Below, in pieces: positions 37,304 to 46,091 of a DNA stretch of 64,000 nucleotides (the stretch's first letter is position 1; each line of letters opens with the position of its first letter). The stretch lies in contig NZ_AUHB01000010.1 in NCBI RefSeq assembly GCF_000422965.1, forward strand, positions 165,471 through 229,470, written 5' to 3'. Origin of the DNA: Pleomorphomonas oryzae DSM 16300. GTDB lineage: Bacteria > Pseudomonadota > Alphaproteobacteria > Rhizobiales > Pleomorphomonadaceae. The position numbers were made by a program, and so were the translations under genes. Below the pieces are notes generated by a model, which did no database searches, was not told the origin of the DNA, and was given only the letters and a program-made list of their open reading frames with translations.

Positions 37304-40069
37304 ATGGACGACCTTTTGCGTGAATTCCTCACCGAGACAAACGAGTCGCTCGATACGGTAGACGTGGAATTGGTGAAGTTCGAGCAGGAGCCGAACAACG
37401 CCCGCATACTCGATAACATTTTCCGCCTGGTCCATACGATCAAGGGCACCTGCGGGTTCCTCGGCCTGCCGCGCCTCGAAGCGCTGGCGCACGCCGCCGA
37501 AACGCTGATGGGCAAGTTCCGCGAAGGCACCGCCGTCACGGAAGAAGCGGTCAGCCTGGTCCTTCAGACCATCGACCGCATCAAGGGCATTCTGGCCGAG
37601 CTCGAAGCCAACGAGGGCGAAGAGCCCAAGGGCGAGGACCGCGACCTGATCTCGGTGCTCGAAGCCATGGCAATGGCCGAGGCGCCCAAGAAGGAACCGC
37701 CCAAGAAGGACAAGAAGGAAACCGCCGGCACGCTGGTCGCCCAGGTTCTGGAGCGTGAGCTGCGGCCCGGCGAAGTGTCGCTCGACGAACTGGAGCGCGC
37801 CTTCCGCGAAACCGCCGTCGAGGTGGAGATTCCCGCCGACGGACCAGCCGCTGAGGAAGCGGCCGCGCCTGCCCCGGTCGGCATCGACTTCGCCCGTGTC
37901 GCCGCCGAGATCGAGGCGCGCATGAAGCAGGCGAGCCCGGACGACAAGCTCGGCAAGGCCAAGGCGTCCGCCGAGGATGGCGAAGCTGAAGCCGAGGCCA
38001 AGAGCGAAAAGGGCTCGGTGTCCAGCCAGTCGATCCGCGTCAACGTCGAGACGCTCGAACACCTGATGACCATGGTCTCCGAGCTGGTGCTGACCCGCAA
38101 TCAGCTGCTGGAGATCGTCCGCCGTCACGAAGACAGCGAATTCAAGGTGCCGCTGCAGCGCCTTTCCAACGTCACCGCCGAGCTGCAGGAAGGCGTCATG
38201 AAGACGCGCATGCAGCCGATCGGCAACGCCTGGCAGAAGCTGCCGCGCATCGTTCGCGATCTTGCGCAGGAACTGAACAAGCAGATCGAACTGGAGATGA
38301 TCGGCGCCGACACCGAGCTTGACCGCCAGGTGTTGGAACTGATCAAGGATCCGCTCACCCACATGGTCCGCAACTCGGCCGACCATGGCCTCGAGCGCCC
38401 CGACGATCGCCGCAAGGCCGGCAAGACCGAGAAGGGCACCATCCGCCTCGCCGCCTATCACGAGGGTGGCCACATCATCATCGAGATCGCCGACGACGGT
38501 CGCGGCCTCAACCTCGACCGCATCAAGCAGAAGATCGTCGAGAACGGGCTCGCCAGCGAGGCCGAGCTCGAGAAGATGACCGAAGGCCAGATCTACAAGT
38601 ATATCTTCGCCCCCGGCTTCTCGACCGCCGCCAAGGTGACCTCGGTGTCCGGCCGCGGCGTTGGCATGGATGTCGTCCGCACCAACATCGAAACCATCGG
38701 CGGCACCGTCGATCTGAAGTCGGTGCAGGGCAAGGGCACGACCTTCACCATCAAGATCCCGCTGACGCTGGCCATCGTTTCGACGCTGATCGTCGAGAGC
38801 TGTGGCGACCGCTTCGCCATCCCGCAGTTGTCGGTGGTGGAACTGGTGCGCGTTCAGAACAACTCCGAGCATCGCATCGAGCGCATCAAGGACACTCCCG
38901 TCCTTCGCCTGCGCAACAAGCTGCTGCCGCTGGTGCCGCTCGCCGGCCTCCTCAAGGTCGAAGTTTCGGCCGAGAAGAGCGAGGATGAAGGCTTCATCGT
39001 CGTCATGCAGGTTGGCAACGTCACCTTCGGCCTGGTGGTCGACGGCGTCTTCCACACGGAAGAAATCGTCGTCAAGCCAATGTCGAAGATGCTGCGCCAC
39101 ATCACCATGTTCTCGGGCAACACCATCCTCGGTGACGGCTCGGTGATCATGATCGTCGACCCGAACGGCGTTGCCAGCGCCATCGGGACCGCCGTCGCCA
39201 CCGACGCGCTCGACGCCCACGCCGACGCCGATGCCGCCCGCGGTGTCGATAACGACGCCAAGATCTCCATGCTGCTGTTCCGCGCCGGCTCGCCCGAGCC
39301 GAAGGCGGTGCCGCTGTCACTGGTCACCCGCCTCGAGGAATTCGAGATCGAAAAGATCGAGCATTCCAACGGCCGCGACCTCGTGCAGTATCGTGGCTCG
39401 CTGATGCCGCTGGTCTACCCGAACTACGACGTCCGCCGCCGCGAGGAAGGCACCCAGCCGATGCTGGTGTTCTCCGACTCCGGCCGTTCGATGGGCCTCG
39501 TCGTCGACGAGATCGTCGACATCGTCGAGGAGTCGCTCAACATTCAGGTCGGCTCCGACGTGCCAGGCGTGCTCGGTTCGGCGGTGATCAAGGGCAAGGC
39601 CACCGAAATCCTCGACATCGGCCACTACCTGCCGCTCGCCTTCGAGGACTGGTTCAAGCGCAAGGAAATCTCGTCGGCCGCGTTGACCCGCAAGCTGCTG
39701 TTCATCGACGACAGCGCCTTCTTCCGCAACATGCTGGGCCCGGTGATGAAGGCTGCCGGCTTCGACGTGACGGTCTGCGCGTCGGCCACCGAGGCCATGC
39801 GCCTCCTGGGCGAAGGCGCCGCCTTCGACGTCATCGTCTCCGACATCGAGATGCCGGTGGTCAATGGCTTCGAGTTTGCCGAGATGCTGCGCCGAGACGC
39901 CCGCTTCCGCACCACGCCGATCATTGCGCTGTCGGCACTCTGCACGCCGGCTTCGATCGAGCGCGGCCGCCAGTCCGGCTTCGACGAATATGTCGCCAAG
40001 TTCGACCGTCCGGGCCTGATCGCCGCCCTGAAGGAAATCACCAGCGCTGATTTTGGGATTGCAGCATGA
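37304..40069 (+). CDS. cheA: Hybrid chemotaxis histidine kinase CheA with receiver domain
   Basis: 921-residue sensor kinase of a chemotaxis array. Domains: Hpt at 1-105 with H44 (RLVHTIKGTCGF), an acidic/basic linker of about 135 residues where a CheY-binding P2 domain is not recognisable, dimerisation helices near 240-300, ATPase near 340-495 (NSADHGLERP, GRGVGMDVVRTN), a CheW-like domain near 500-640, a second CheW-like domain near 650-785 and a C-terminal receiver near 795-915 (LLFIDDSAFFR, VSDIEMPVVNG). The duplicated CheW domain and receiver differ from classical CheA. Its stop overlaps cheW (ATGA). Confidence 0.96.
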   Translation: MDDLLREFLTETNESLDTVDVELVKFEQEPNNARILDNIFRLVHTIKGTCGFLGLPRLEALAHAAETLMGKFREGTAVTEEAVSLVLQTIDRIKGILAELEANEGEEPKGEDRDLISVLEAMAMAEAPKKEPPKKDKKETAGTLVAQVLERELRPGEVSLDELERAFRETAVEVEIPADGPAAEEAAAPAPVGIDFARVAAEIEARMKQASPDDKLGKAKASAEDGEAEAEAKSEKGSVSSQSIRVNVETLEHLMTMVSELVLTRNQLLEIVRRHEDSEFKVPLQRLSNVTAELQEGVMKTRMQPIGNAWQKLPRIVRDLAQELNKQIELEMIGADTELDRQVLELIKDPLTHMVRNSADHGLERPDDRRKAGKTEKGTIRLAAYHEGGHIIIEIADDGRGLNLDRIKQKIVENGLASEAELEKMTEGQIYKYIFAPGFSTAAKVTSVSGRGVGMDVVRTNIETIGGTVDLKSVQGKGTTFTIKIPLTLAIVSTLIVESCGDRFAIPQLSVVELVRVQNNSEHRIERIKDTPVLRLRNKLLPLVPLAGLLKVEVSAEKSEDEGFIVVMQVGNVTFGLVVDGVFHTEEIVVKPMSKMLRHITMFSGNTILGDGSVIMIVDPNGVASAIGTAVATDALDAHADADAARGVDNDAKISMLLFRAGSPEPKAVPLSLVTRLEEFEIEKIEHSNGRDLVQYRGSLMPLVYPNYDVRRREEGTQPMLVFSDSGRSMGLVVDEIVDIVEESLNIQVGSDVPGVLGSAVIKGKATEILDIGHYLPLAFEDWFKRKEISSAALTRKLLFIDDSAFFRNMLGPVMKAAGFDVTVCASATEAMRLLGEGAAFDVIVSDIEMPVVNGFEFAEMLRRDARFRTTPIIALSALCTPASIERGRQSGFDEYVAKFDRPGLIAALKEITSADFGIAA

Positions 40070-40557
40070 CCGCCACCAGCCACACCCCCGGCGCCGCCGC
40101 CAACGACAGCCACTCCGGCCAGATTCAGTATGTGACCGTGATCATCGGCGGTCAGCTGTTCGGCCTGCCGATCCACAAGGTGCATGACGTCTTCGTGCCG
40201 GAGAGCATGACGCGCGTGCCGCTGTCGGCGCCGGAAGTGGCCGGCGTGCTCAACCTGCGCGGACGCATCGTGACGGCGATCAACATGCGCCGCCGTCTCG
40301 GGCTGCCCCAGCGCGAGGGCAACCACGGCATCATGGCCGTCGGCATCGAGTATCGTGGGGAATCCTACGGCCTCATCATCGACGAGGTCGGCGAAGTCCT
40401 CAACCTCGACGCCGCCGGCCGCGAAGCCAACCCGGCCAACCTCGACCCGCGCTGGGCCGAAATTTCCGGCGGCGTCCATCGCCTGTCCGGACAGCTCATG
40501 GTCATCCTGGATGTCGAACGTGTGCTCGGTCGCATGCACGGTGACCTCGCCGCCTGA
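40066..40557 (+). CDS. cheW: Chemotaxis coupling protein CheW
   Basis: 163-residue adaptor linking chemoreceptors to CheA. A single CheW domain spans about 22-155 (VTVIIGGQLFGLPIHKVHDVF, LNLRGRIVTAINMRRRLGL). Its ATG overlaps the cheA stop, so synthesis of the two is coupled. It ends 47 bases before cheY. Confidence 0.95.
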   Translation: MTATSHTPGAAANDSHSGQIQYVTVIIGGQLFGLPIHKVHDVFVPESMTRVPLSAPEVAGVLNLRGRIVTAINMRRRLGLPQREGNHGIMAVGIEYRGESYGLIIDEVGEVLNLDAAGREANPANLDPRWAEISGGVHRLSGQLMVILDVERVLGRMHGDLAA

Positions 40558-40604
40558 TGTGACTGCTCAAGCAAGCCGGCGTCACCCGCCGCAGGAGTAA
40601 AACA

Positions 40605-40970
40605 ATGAAGACCTGTCTCGTGGTCGACGACTCGAGCGTCATCCGCAAGGTGGCCCGGCGCATTCTTGAGGATCTGTCCTTCACCATCCTCGAGGCCGAG
40701 GATGGCCAGCAGGCCCTCGAGAAGTGCCAGGAGACCATGCCGGATGCCATTCTGCTCGACTGGAACATGCCAGTGATGGATGGCCTGGAATTCCTCGCCC
40801 AGCTCAGGAAGCTGGAAGGTGGCGATACGCCGAAGGTGGTGTTCTGCACCACCGAGAATGACGTCGGCCATATCGCCCGCGCCATCCGCGCCGGCGCCAA
40901 CGAATACATCATGAAGCCCTTTGATCGGGAAATTGTCGAAGCCAAGTTCCAGGAAGTCGGGCTGCTCTGA
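40605..40970 (+). CDS. cheY: Chemotaxis response regulator CheY
   Basis: 121-residue stand-alone receiver domain that carries the signal to the flagellar motor. Phospho-acceptor D52 (LLDWNMPVMDG), acidic pocket D8-D9, switch residue T82 region (CTTEND) and K104 (YIMKPFD) are all present. AGGAG precedes the ATG. Confidence 0.95.
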   Translation: MKTCLVVDDSSVIRKVARRILEDLSFTILEAEDGQQALEKCQETMPDAILLDWNMPVMDGLEFLAQLRKLEGGDTPKVVFCTTENDVGHIARAIRAGANEYIMKPFDREIVEAKFQEVGLL

Positions 40971-41008
40971 CGGTTTTATAGATCGATGCGAAACTGGAGA
41001 CCGATTCA

Positions 41009-42193
41009 ATGTCGGCCATCGCGCGCGCGCCTTCTTCTTCCGGAGCCGTCACTGACCCTATCCGTGTGATGGTCGTCGATGATTCCGTGGTTATTCGCGG
41101 CCTGGTCGGCCGCTGGCTCGACGAGGAGCCCAACCTCGCTGTGGTGGCCAGTCACCGCAACGGCCGCCTCGCCGTCGACGATGTTCTGAGGTCCAATCCC
41201 GACGTGGTCATCCTCGACATCGAAATGCCCGATATGGATGGCCTCACAGCCCTGCCGCTGTTGATTGAAAAAAAGAGAAACCTCGTCGTCGTCGTCGCCT
41301 CGACGCTGACCCGCCGCAACGCCGAAATCTCGCTGAAAGCGCTGTCGCTCGGCGCCGCCGATTATGTGCCCAAGCCCGAATCCAATTCTGGCGTCACCAC
41401 ATCGGCTGAGTTCCGCCGCGAACTGATCGAAAAGGTCACCAACCTCGGCATGCGCGCCAAGAAGCGCGGCCTGCCGGGCCAGGCCCTTGGCACCCGGCCA
41501 ATGGCTCGGTCGCTGACGAGTGCACTGCAGGCCAATGCGCCCGCCGCCTCAAGCGCGCTGCGCGCCACCCGGCCAGCCTCGTTCACCATCCGCCCCTATT
41601 CCTCGGTGCGTCCGCGCATCCTGACCATCGGCTCGTCGACCGGCGGCCCGCAGGCCCTCAATACGCTGTTCGGCGAGATCGGCTCGTCCATCGGCATGGT
41701 ACCGGTGGTGCTGACCCAGCATATGCCGCCGACCTTCACCGCCATCCTGGCCGAACACATCACCAAGGCAGCCGGGCGTCCGGCCGCTGAAGGTCGCGAC
41801 GGTGAGGTGATCCAGCCCGGTCACATCTACGTGGCGCCCGGTGGCAAGCATATGCTGCTGGTCAAGCATGGCAACGATGTCACCATCAAGCTGAGCGACG
41901 CGCCGCCCGTCAACTTCTGCAAGCCCGCCGTCGACCCGCTGTTCAAGTCGGTGGCGGAAATCTACGGCACGGCGACACTCGCCGTCGTGCTGACCGGCAT
42001 GGGTTCCGACGGCGCCGAAGGCGTGCGCAAGATCGGCGAGATCGGCGGCAGCGCCATCGCGCAGGATGAGGAAACATCGGTGGTCTGGGGCATGCCCGGC
42101 GCCGCCGCCCATACCGGAATGTGTTCGGACGTTCTCCCGCTCAACGAAATCGGCCGGAAGGTGTCCAAGATCCTGCTCGGAGGCCGTCCATGA
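41009..42193 (+). CDS. cheB: Chemotaxis protein-glutamate methylesterase CheB
   Basis: 394-residue response-regulator methylesterase that removes methyl groups (or deamidates) from chemoreceptors during adaptation. Receiver domain about 17-135 with D70 (VVILDIEMPDMDG), a linker to about 200, then the catalytic domain with the serine in TIGSSTGGPQAL, the histidine in LTQHMPPTF and LTGMGSDGAEG near the C-terminus. The first 15 residues are a Ser/Ala-rich extension. Its stop overlaps the cheR ATG. Confidence 0.96.
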   Translation: MSAIARAPSSSGAVTDPIRVMVVDDSVVIRGLVGRWLDEEPNLAVVASHRNGRLAVDDVLRSNPDVVILDIEMPDMDGLTALPLLIEKKRNLVVVVASTLTRRNAEISLKALSLGAADYVPKPESNSGVTTSAEFRRELIEKVTNLGMRAKKRGLPGQALGTRPMARSLTSALQANAPAASSALRATRPASFTIRPYSSVRPRILTIGSSTGGPQALNTLFGEIGSSIGMVPVVLTQHMPPTFTAILAEHITKAAGRPAAEGRDGEVIQPGHIYVAPGGKHMLLVKHGNDVTIKLSDAPPVNFCKPAVDPLFKSVAEIYGTATLAVVLTGMGSDGAEGVRKIGEIGGSAIAQDEETSVVWGMPGAAAHTGMCSDVLPLNEIGRKVSKILLGGRP

Positions 42194-43056
42194 ATCCGGC
42201 GGAATACGACTACCTGCGTCAGTTCCTGAAGAGCCGTTCCGGTCTCGTCCTGTCGAACGAAAAGCAATATCTCATCGAAAGCCGTCTGCTGCCGGTGGCC
42301 CGCAAGGCCGGCCTGCAGTCGATCGCCGCCCTGGTCGCCAAGCTGAAGGAACCGCGTGAAACGGTGCTGGCCGAGGCGGTCGTCGAAGCGATGACCACCA
42401 ACGAGAGCTTCTTCTACCGCGACAAGACGCCGTTTGAGCATTTCACGCAGATGATGATGCCGGAAATGCTGAAGGCACGCGCTGCCCAGAAGAAGATCCG
42501 CATCTGGTGCGCCGCCGCCTCCACCGGCCAGGAACCCTACACGCTCGCCATGTGCCTCAAGGAGATGGAGAGCAAGCTCGCCGGCTGGCGGATCGAGATC
42601 CTCGGCACCGACATCTCCAACGAGGTGCTCGACCGGGCCAAGGCCGGCACCTACACCCAGTTCGAAGTGCAGCGCGGCCTGCCGATCCAGTTGCTGCTCA
42701 AGTATTTTACCCAGCAGGGTGAGAGCTGGACTATTTCGCCGCAGCTCCGCTCCATGGTGCAGTGGCGGAAGTTCAACCTGCTCGACAGCTTTGCATCCTT
42801 CGGCCAGTTCGACATCGTCTTCTGTCGCAACGTGCTGATCTACTTCGACCAGCCCACCAAGGTCGACATCCTCGGACGCATCTCGAAGGTCCTGGCGCCC
42901 GACGGCTATCTGGTGCTCGGCGCCGCCGAGACGGTGGTCGGCCTTACCGACGCCTTCAAGCCGGCACCTGATCGACGCGGTCTCTACGTTCCGGCCGCCG
43001 CCATTCCGCAGGCAGCGCCGCGTTTCTCGGCTTTCGCCGGGGCCGCTCGCGTCTGA
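42190..43056 (+). CDS. cheR: Chemotaxis methyltransferase CheR
   Basis: 288-residue SAM-dependent methyltransferase that methylates chemoreceptor glutamates. It has an N-terminal helical domain (about 1-75), the MTTNESFFYRD motif, the SAM-binding IRIWCAAASTGQEPYTLAM and IVFCRNVLIYFD. The ATG at 42190 overlaps the cheB stop by four bases, and a strong terminator follows. The cluster has no receptor gene and no cheD, so receptors lie elsewhere. Confidence 0.96.
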   Translation: MNPAEYDYLRQFLKSRSGLVLSNEKQYLIESRLLPVARKAGLQSIAALVAKLKEPRETVLAEAVVEAMTTNESFFYRDKTPFEHFTQMMMPEMLKARAAQKKIRIWCAAASTGQEPYTLAMCLKEMESKLAGWRIEILGTDISNEVLDRAKAGTYTQFEVQRGLPIQLLLKYFTQQGESWTISPQLRSMVQWRKFNLLDSFASFGQFDIVFCRNVLIYFDQPTKVDILGRISKVLAPDGYLVLGAAETVVGLTDAFKPAPDRRGLYVPAAAIPQAAPRFSAFAGAARV

Positions 43057-43072
43057 CAACCCAGCCCATTGA

Positions 43073-43108
43073 AACAGCGCCGCGGAGAAATCCGCGGCGC
43101 TGTTTTTT
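43073..43108 (+). terminator. Terminator of the che operon
   Basis: CAGCGCCGCGGA (43075-43086), loop GAAA, TCCGCGGCGCTG (43091-43102), then six T, 17 bases past cheR. It is one of the strongest terminators in the window. Confidence 0.95.
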
Positions 43109-43127
43109 ATGCTCCGGTTTGCCGCCC

Positions 43128-43820
43128 CTATGCGTATCGATCGTGGTGGCGCACCCAGTCCATTCCCTCGGCCTCGTTGCGACCTTTGGGTAGGAGGTCG
43201 AGCATGGCGTAGGTTCCCATCATCGCTTCCACGCCGCGTCCGAACGTGGAGTAGGTGTGGAAGACGGTGCCGGACTCGTCCTTGAAAAAGGCACTGATCC
43301 CCGGCCATTCCTCGCCGACGGCCTGCCATTCCCCGAAATTGTAGTCGACGTGTCCGCTTTCGATGTCCTCCGGCGTGAAGCTGACGCGGAAGTCGTAGTT
43401 GAACGAGGTGCCGTTTGAGGACACCCAGGGGAATTGCCAGCCCATGCGGCGCCGGAAGCGCTCGATTTCGGCAAGCGGCGCTCGCGAGACGGCGATCATG
43501 GTGACGTCGTGATGGCTGAGGTGCTTGGTCATGCCGTCGGTATGATCGGCCATGAAGGAGCAGCTCCGGCAACCCTGGCTCCATCCCGGCGCCAGCATGA
43601 AATGCTGGATGAGAAGCTGCGAGCGGCCATCGAACAGATCGGCCAGCGCGCGCCGACCGTCCACCGTATCGAACGTATAGTCCTTGTCGATCCGCACCCA
43701 TGGCAGGGCAAGCCGCCGCTCGGTGAGCTGGTCGCGCAGATGAGTGAGCTCCTTCTCCGCTTTCAGTAGTTCCCGCCGAGCGGACAGCCAGTCATGGCGT
43801 GAAATAACAGCATGTTGCAT
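43128..43820 (-). CDS. DUF899 family thioredoxin-like protein
   Basis: 230-residue protein of the DUF899 family, predicted to have a thioredoxin-like fold (about 45-215) with a CxxC-type pair in QGCRSCSF. It is common in rhizobia and actinobacteria, and its function is unknown. The next gene upstream on the same strand encodes a small membrane protein 12 bases away, so they are likely one transcript. Confidence 0.85.
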   Translation of the reverse strand: MQHAVISRHDWLSARRELLKAEKELTHLRDQLTERRLALPWVRIDKDYTFDTVDGRRALADLFDGRSQLLIQHFMLAPGWSQGCRSCSFMADHTDGMTKHLSHHDVTMIAVSRAPLAEIERFRRRMGWQFPWVSSNGTSFNYDFRVSFTPEDIESGHVDYNFGEWQAVGEEWPGISAFFKDESGTVFHTYSTFGRGVEAMMGTYAMLDLLPKGRNEAEGMDWVRHHDRYA

Positions 43821-43832
43821 TGTCAGTCTCCT

Positions 43833-44099
43833 TCAGTTTGGCCGATGCGGCGCTGCGAGGCGGTGGGAAAGAACCCTCAGCCACGGCGAAAGGTGGAAAA
43901 GGCTCATCAAGAGGTACATCAACGCCATGTCGTTGACGGGCATCCAGGGCGGCGCGGCCGTGCACATGCCAGGCGGGCCGAGAGCAGTGACCCAGGCCAT
44001 GACGGCAAACGTCGGGGTGGCTGCCAGCCCCAACCAGCCGGCTCCCTCAGCCATCGGCTTGCCGGTCGGAGCGTCGCTTCTTGTTGCAGCAAGTCTCAT
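43833..44099 (-). CDS. Small predicted membrane protein
   Basis: 88-residue protein with two hydrophobic segments (about 22-43 and 56-71) separated by a Pro-rich loop with one cysteine (GPPGMCTAAPPWMP). An ATG at 44099 gives a sensible start. A GTG precedes it by one codon. It lies 12 bases before the DUF899 start. No family recognised. Confidence 0.6.
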   Translation of the reverse strand: MRLAATRSDAPTGKPMAEGAGWLGLAATPTFAVMAWVTALGPPGMCTAAPPWMPVNDMALMYLLMSLFHLSPWLRVLSHRLAAPHRPN

Positions 44100-44200
44100 C
44101 ACGTCCCATCCTCCGTCGACTGCGCTGTCCAGCGCTGTGATGGGAAGAGGCTAAGCCGAATGGCCGGCCGGCTGGGAGTTACAAGTGTGACGGGATTTCC

Positions 44201-45421
44201 ATGGACCTGCTGATCGCTGAAGCGGCACGCGCCCTTGCCACCGGCGATCCCTTGGCCGCGCTGAAGGGGATCGCCCTGCGTCAGGATGCCCCCGCGCTGG
44301 CGCTGCGCGGCATCGCGATGGCCCAGCTTGGCGATCTTCCCCGTGCCCGCGAGCTTCTGCGCGGTGCGGCACGCAGCTTCGGCCCGACAAATCCACTGGC
44401 CAGCGCGCGCTGCATCGTCGCCGACGCCGAAATAGCGCTCGTTTCGCGCGATCTGGGGCGATCCTTGCAAGCGCTCCCGGCGGCGCAGGCAACGCTCGCC
44501 GCCGCCGGCGATCGTACCAATGCCGCCCATGCCGGCTACCTCGAAGCCCGCCGCCTGCTGCTGATCGGCCGCCTCGACGAAGCCGAAGCCGTGCTCGACA
44601 GCATCGAGGTCGGCGCTTTGCCGCGCCCATCGGCGGTCGGGCGCCTGCTGGTGGTGGCGGGCCTCTCGATCCGGCGCATCAGGACGGAGCCGGCAAAAAC
44701 CGCCCTGGAGCAAGCCGGACAGATCGCCGAGAGGACGGGCATTCCCTCCCTCTCGGCCGAGGTGGACCAGGCCGTGCGAGCCTTCGAGGCGCCGGCCGCA
44801 CGCCTCCTCGCTCAAGGCGGAGAGCGCTGGCTCCGGCTCGATGAGGTTGAAGCCCTATTGGCCTCGGATATCCTGGTCGTAGACGCCTGCCGCAACGTCG
44901 TGCGCGCCGGAGCGATCGTCGTTTCCCTCGGCACGCGCCCCATATTGCTCGCGCTTCTCCGCGCTCTCGCAGAGGCCTGGCCGGCAGACGTTTCTCGCGA
45001 AACCCTTCTCAAGCGGGCCTTCCGCGCCCAACATGCCGACGACTCGCACCGTGCGAGGCTGCGTGTGGAAATCGGCCGGCTGCGTGAAGCGCTCGAACCG
45101 CTGGCAGCGCTCAATGCAACCCGGCGAGGCTTTGCTCTGCAGCCTCATGCCGAGAGGAATGTTGCCGTTTTGGCGCCACCGACCGAAGACGACCATGCCC
45201 GAGTGTTCGCCCTGCTCGCCGATGGCCAGGCGTGGTCGAGTTCAGCATTGGCACTGGCATTGGACGTGAGCACACGCACAATACAGCGCGCGCTCGAAGA
45301 GCTCGCCCTGGACGGCAAGGTGGAATCGTTCGGGCGGGGGCGCGCCTGCCGCTGGATCGCAACGAACGTGCCTGGATTCCCGACAAGTTTGTTACTCCCG
45401 GTCGTGGGAGCCTCTGTTTAG
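44201..45421 (+). CDS. Transcriptional regulator: TPR-like region, winged helix and HTH
   Basis: 406-residue protein. Residues 1-200 are Ala/Leu-rich helical pairs resembling tetratricopeptide repeats. Residues about 205-315 look like a response-regulator-type winged helix (LDEVEALLASDILVVD, SRETLLKRAFRAQHADDSHRARLRVEIGRLREAL). The last 85 residues hold a second helix-turn-helix (SSSALALALDVSTRTIQRALEEL). There is no receiver domain. It starts just after the small membrane protein on the opposite strand and ends 9 bases before the cyclotransferase-like gene, likely its partner. Confidence 0.75.
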   Translation: MDLLIAEAARALATGDPLAALKGIALRQDAPALALRGIAMAQLGDLPRARELLRGAARSFGPTNPLASARCIVADAEIALVSRDLGRSLQALPAAQATLAAAGDRTNAAHAGYLEARRLLLIGRLDEAEAVLDSIEVGALPRPSAVGRLLVVAGLSIRRIRTEPAKTALEQAGQIAERTGIPSLSAEVDQAVRAFEAPAARLLAQGGERWLRLDEVEALLASDILVVDACRNVVRAGAIVVSLGTRPILLALLRALAEAWPADVSRETLLKRAFRAQHADDSHRARLRVEIGRLREALEPLAALNATRRGFALQPHAERNVAVLAPPTEDDHARVFALLADGQAWSSSALALALDVSTRTIQRALEELALDGKVESFGRGRACRWIATNVPGFPTSLLLPVVGASV

Positions 45422-45430
45422 GATCAGCCC

Positions 45431-46075
45431 ATGAAGCACTCCGCCGCCGAAATCCTCCGTGAATACGGGCCCTTTCCTGAAGTCACCGACGTGGCCGGCG
45501 TCACATTCGACGGCAATCACGTCTGGTTCGCCACCGGCGAGCGGCTGAATGCCCTCGACCCGGAAAGCGGCGACATCTTGCGCTCGCTCGACATCGCGGC
45601 CCAGGCAGGAACCGCCTTTGACGGCAAGCACCTGTTCCAGATCGGCGACGCCCTGATCCGCAAGCTCGACCCCAGGACCGGCGAGGTGATCGCCACGATC
45701 CCCGCGCCGGGCGATGGCGACGACTCGGGGCTGGCCTGGGCGGAGGGCTCGCTGTGGGTCGGTCAGCATCGCGGCCGCAGGATCCATCAGGTGGACCCCG
45801 AAACGGGAAACGTGCTGCGCACCATCGAGTCCGACCGATTCGTCACTGGCGTCACCTGGGTCGACGGAGAGCTCTGGCACGGCACATGGGACGATGACGG
45901 AAGTGATCTCCGCCACATCGACGCCCAGACGGGCGAAGTTCTGGAGCGATTGGACATGCCAGAGGGGACCGGCATTTCCGGGCTCGAGTCCGACGGCGGT
46001 GATCGCTTTTTCTGCGGCGGCGGCCACAGCGGAAAGCTGCGAGCCGTCCGCCGCCCGAAAAAGGATCTCAAGTAG
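45431..46075 (+). CDS. Glutaminyl-cyclotransferase-like beta-propeller protein
   Basis: 214-residue cytosolic protein with five or so repeating blade motifs (GVTFDGNHVWFATGERLNALDPESGDILR, then similar units every 40-45 residues). Such propellers are related to glutamine cyclotransferase and SMP-30 type lactonases. The ATG is 9 bases after the regulator's stop, so the two form an operon. Enzymatic activity cannot be inferred. Confidence 0.75.
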   Translation: MKHSAAEILREYGPFPEVTDVAGVTFDGNHVWFATGERLNALDPESGDILRSLDIAAQAGTAFDGKHLFQIGDALIRKLDPRTGEVIATIPAPGDGDDSGLAWAEGSLWVGQHRGRRIHQVDPETGNVLRTIESDRFVTGVTWVDGELWHGTWDDDGSDLRHIDAQTGEVLERLDMPEGTGISGLESDGGDRFFCGGGHSGKLRAVRRPKKDLK

Positions 46076-46091
46076 GCCCGGAAGGATAGCT

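Noticed and set aside
37064..39220. 718-codon frame opposite cheA
   Set aside because: Antisense shadow of cheA; low-complexity composition and no start signal.
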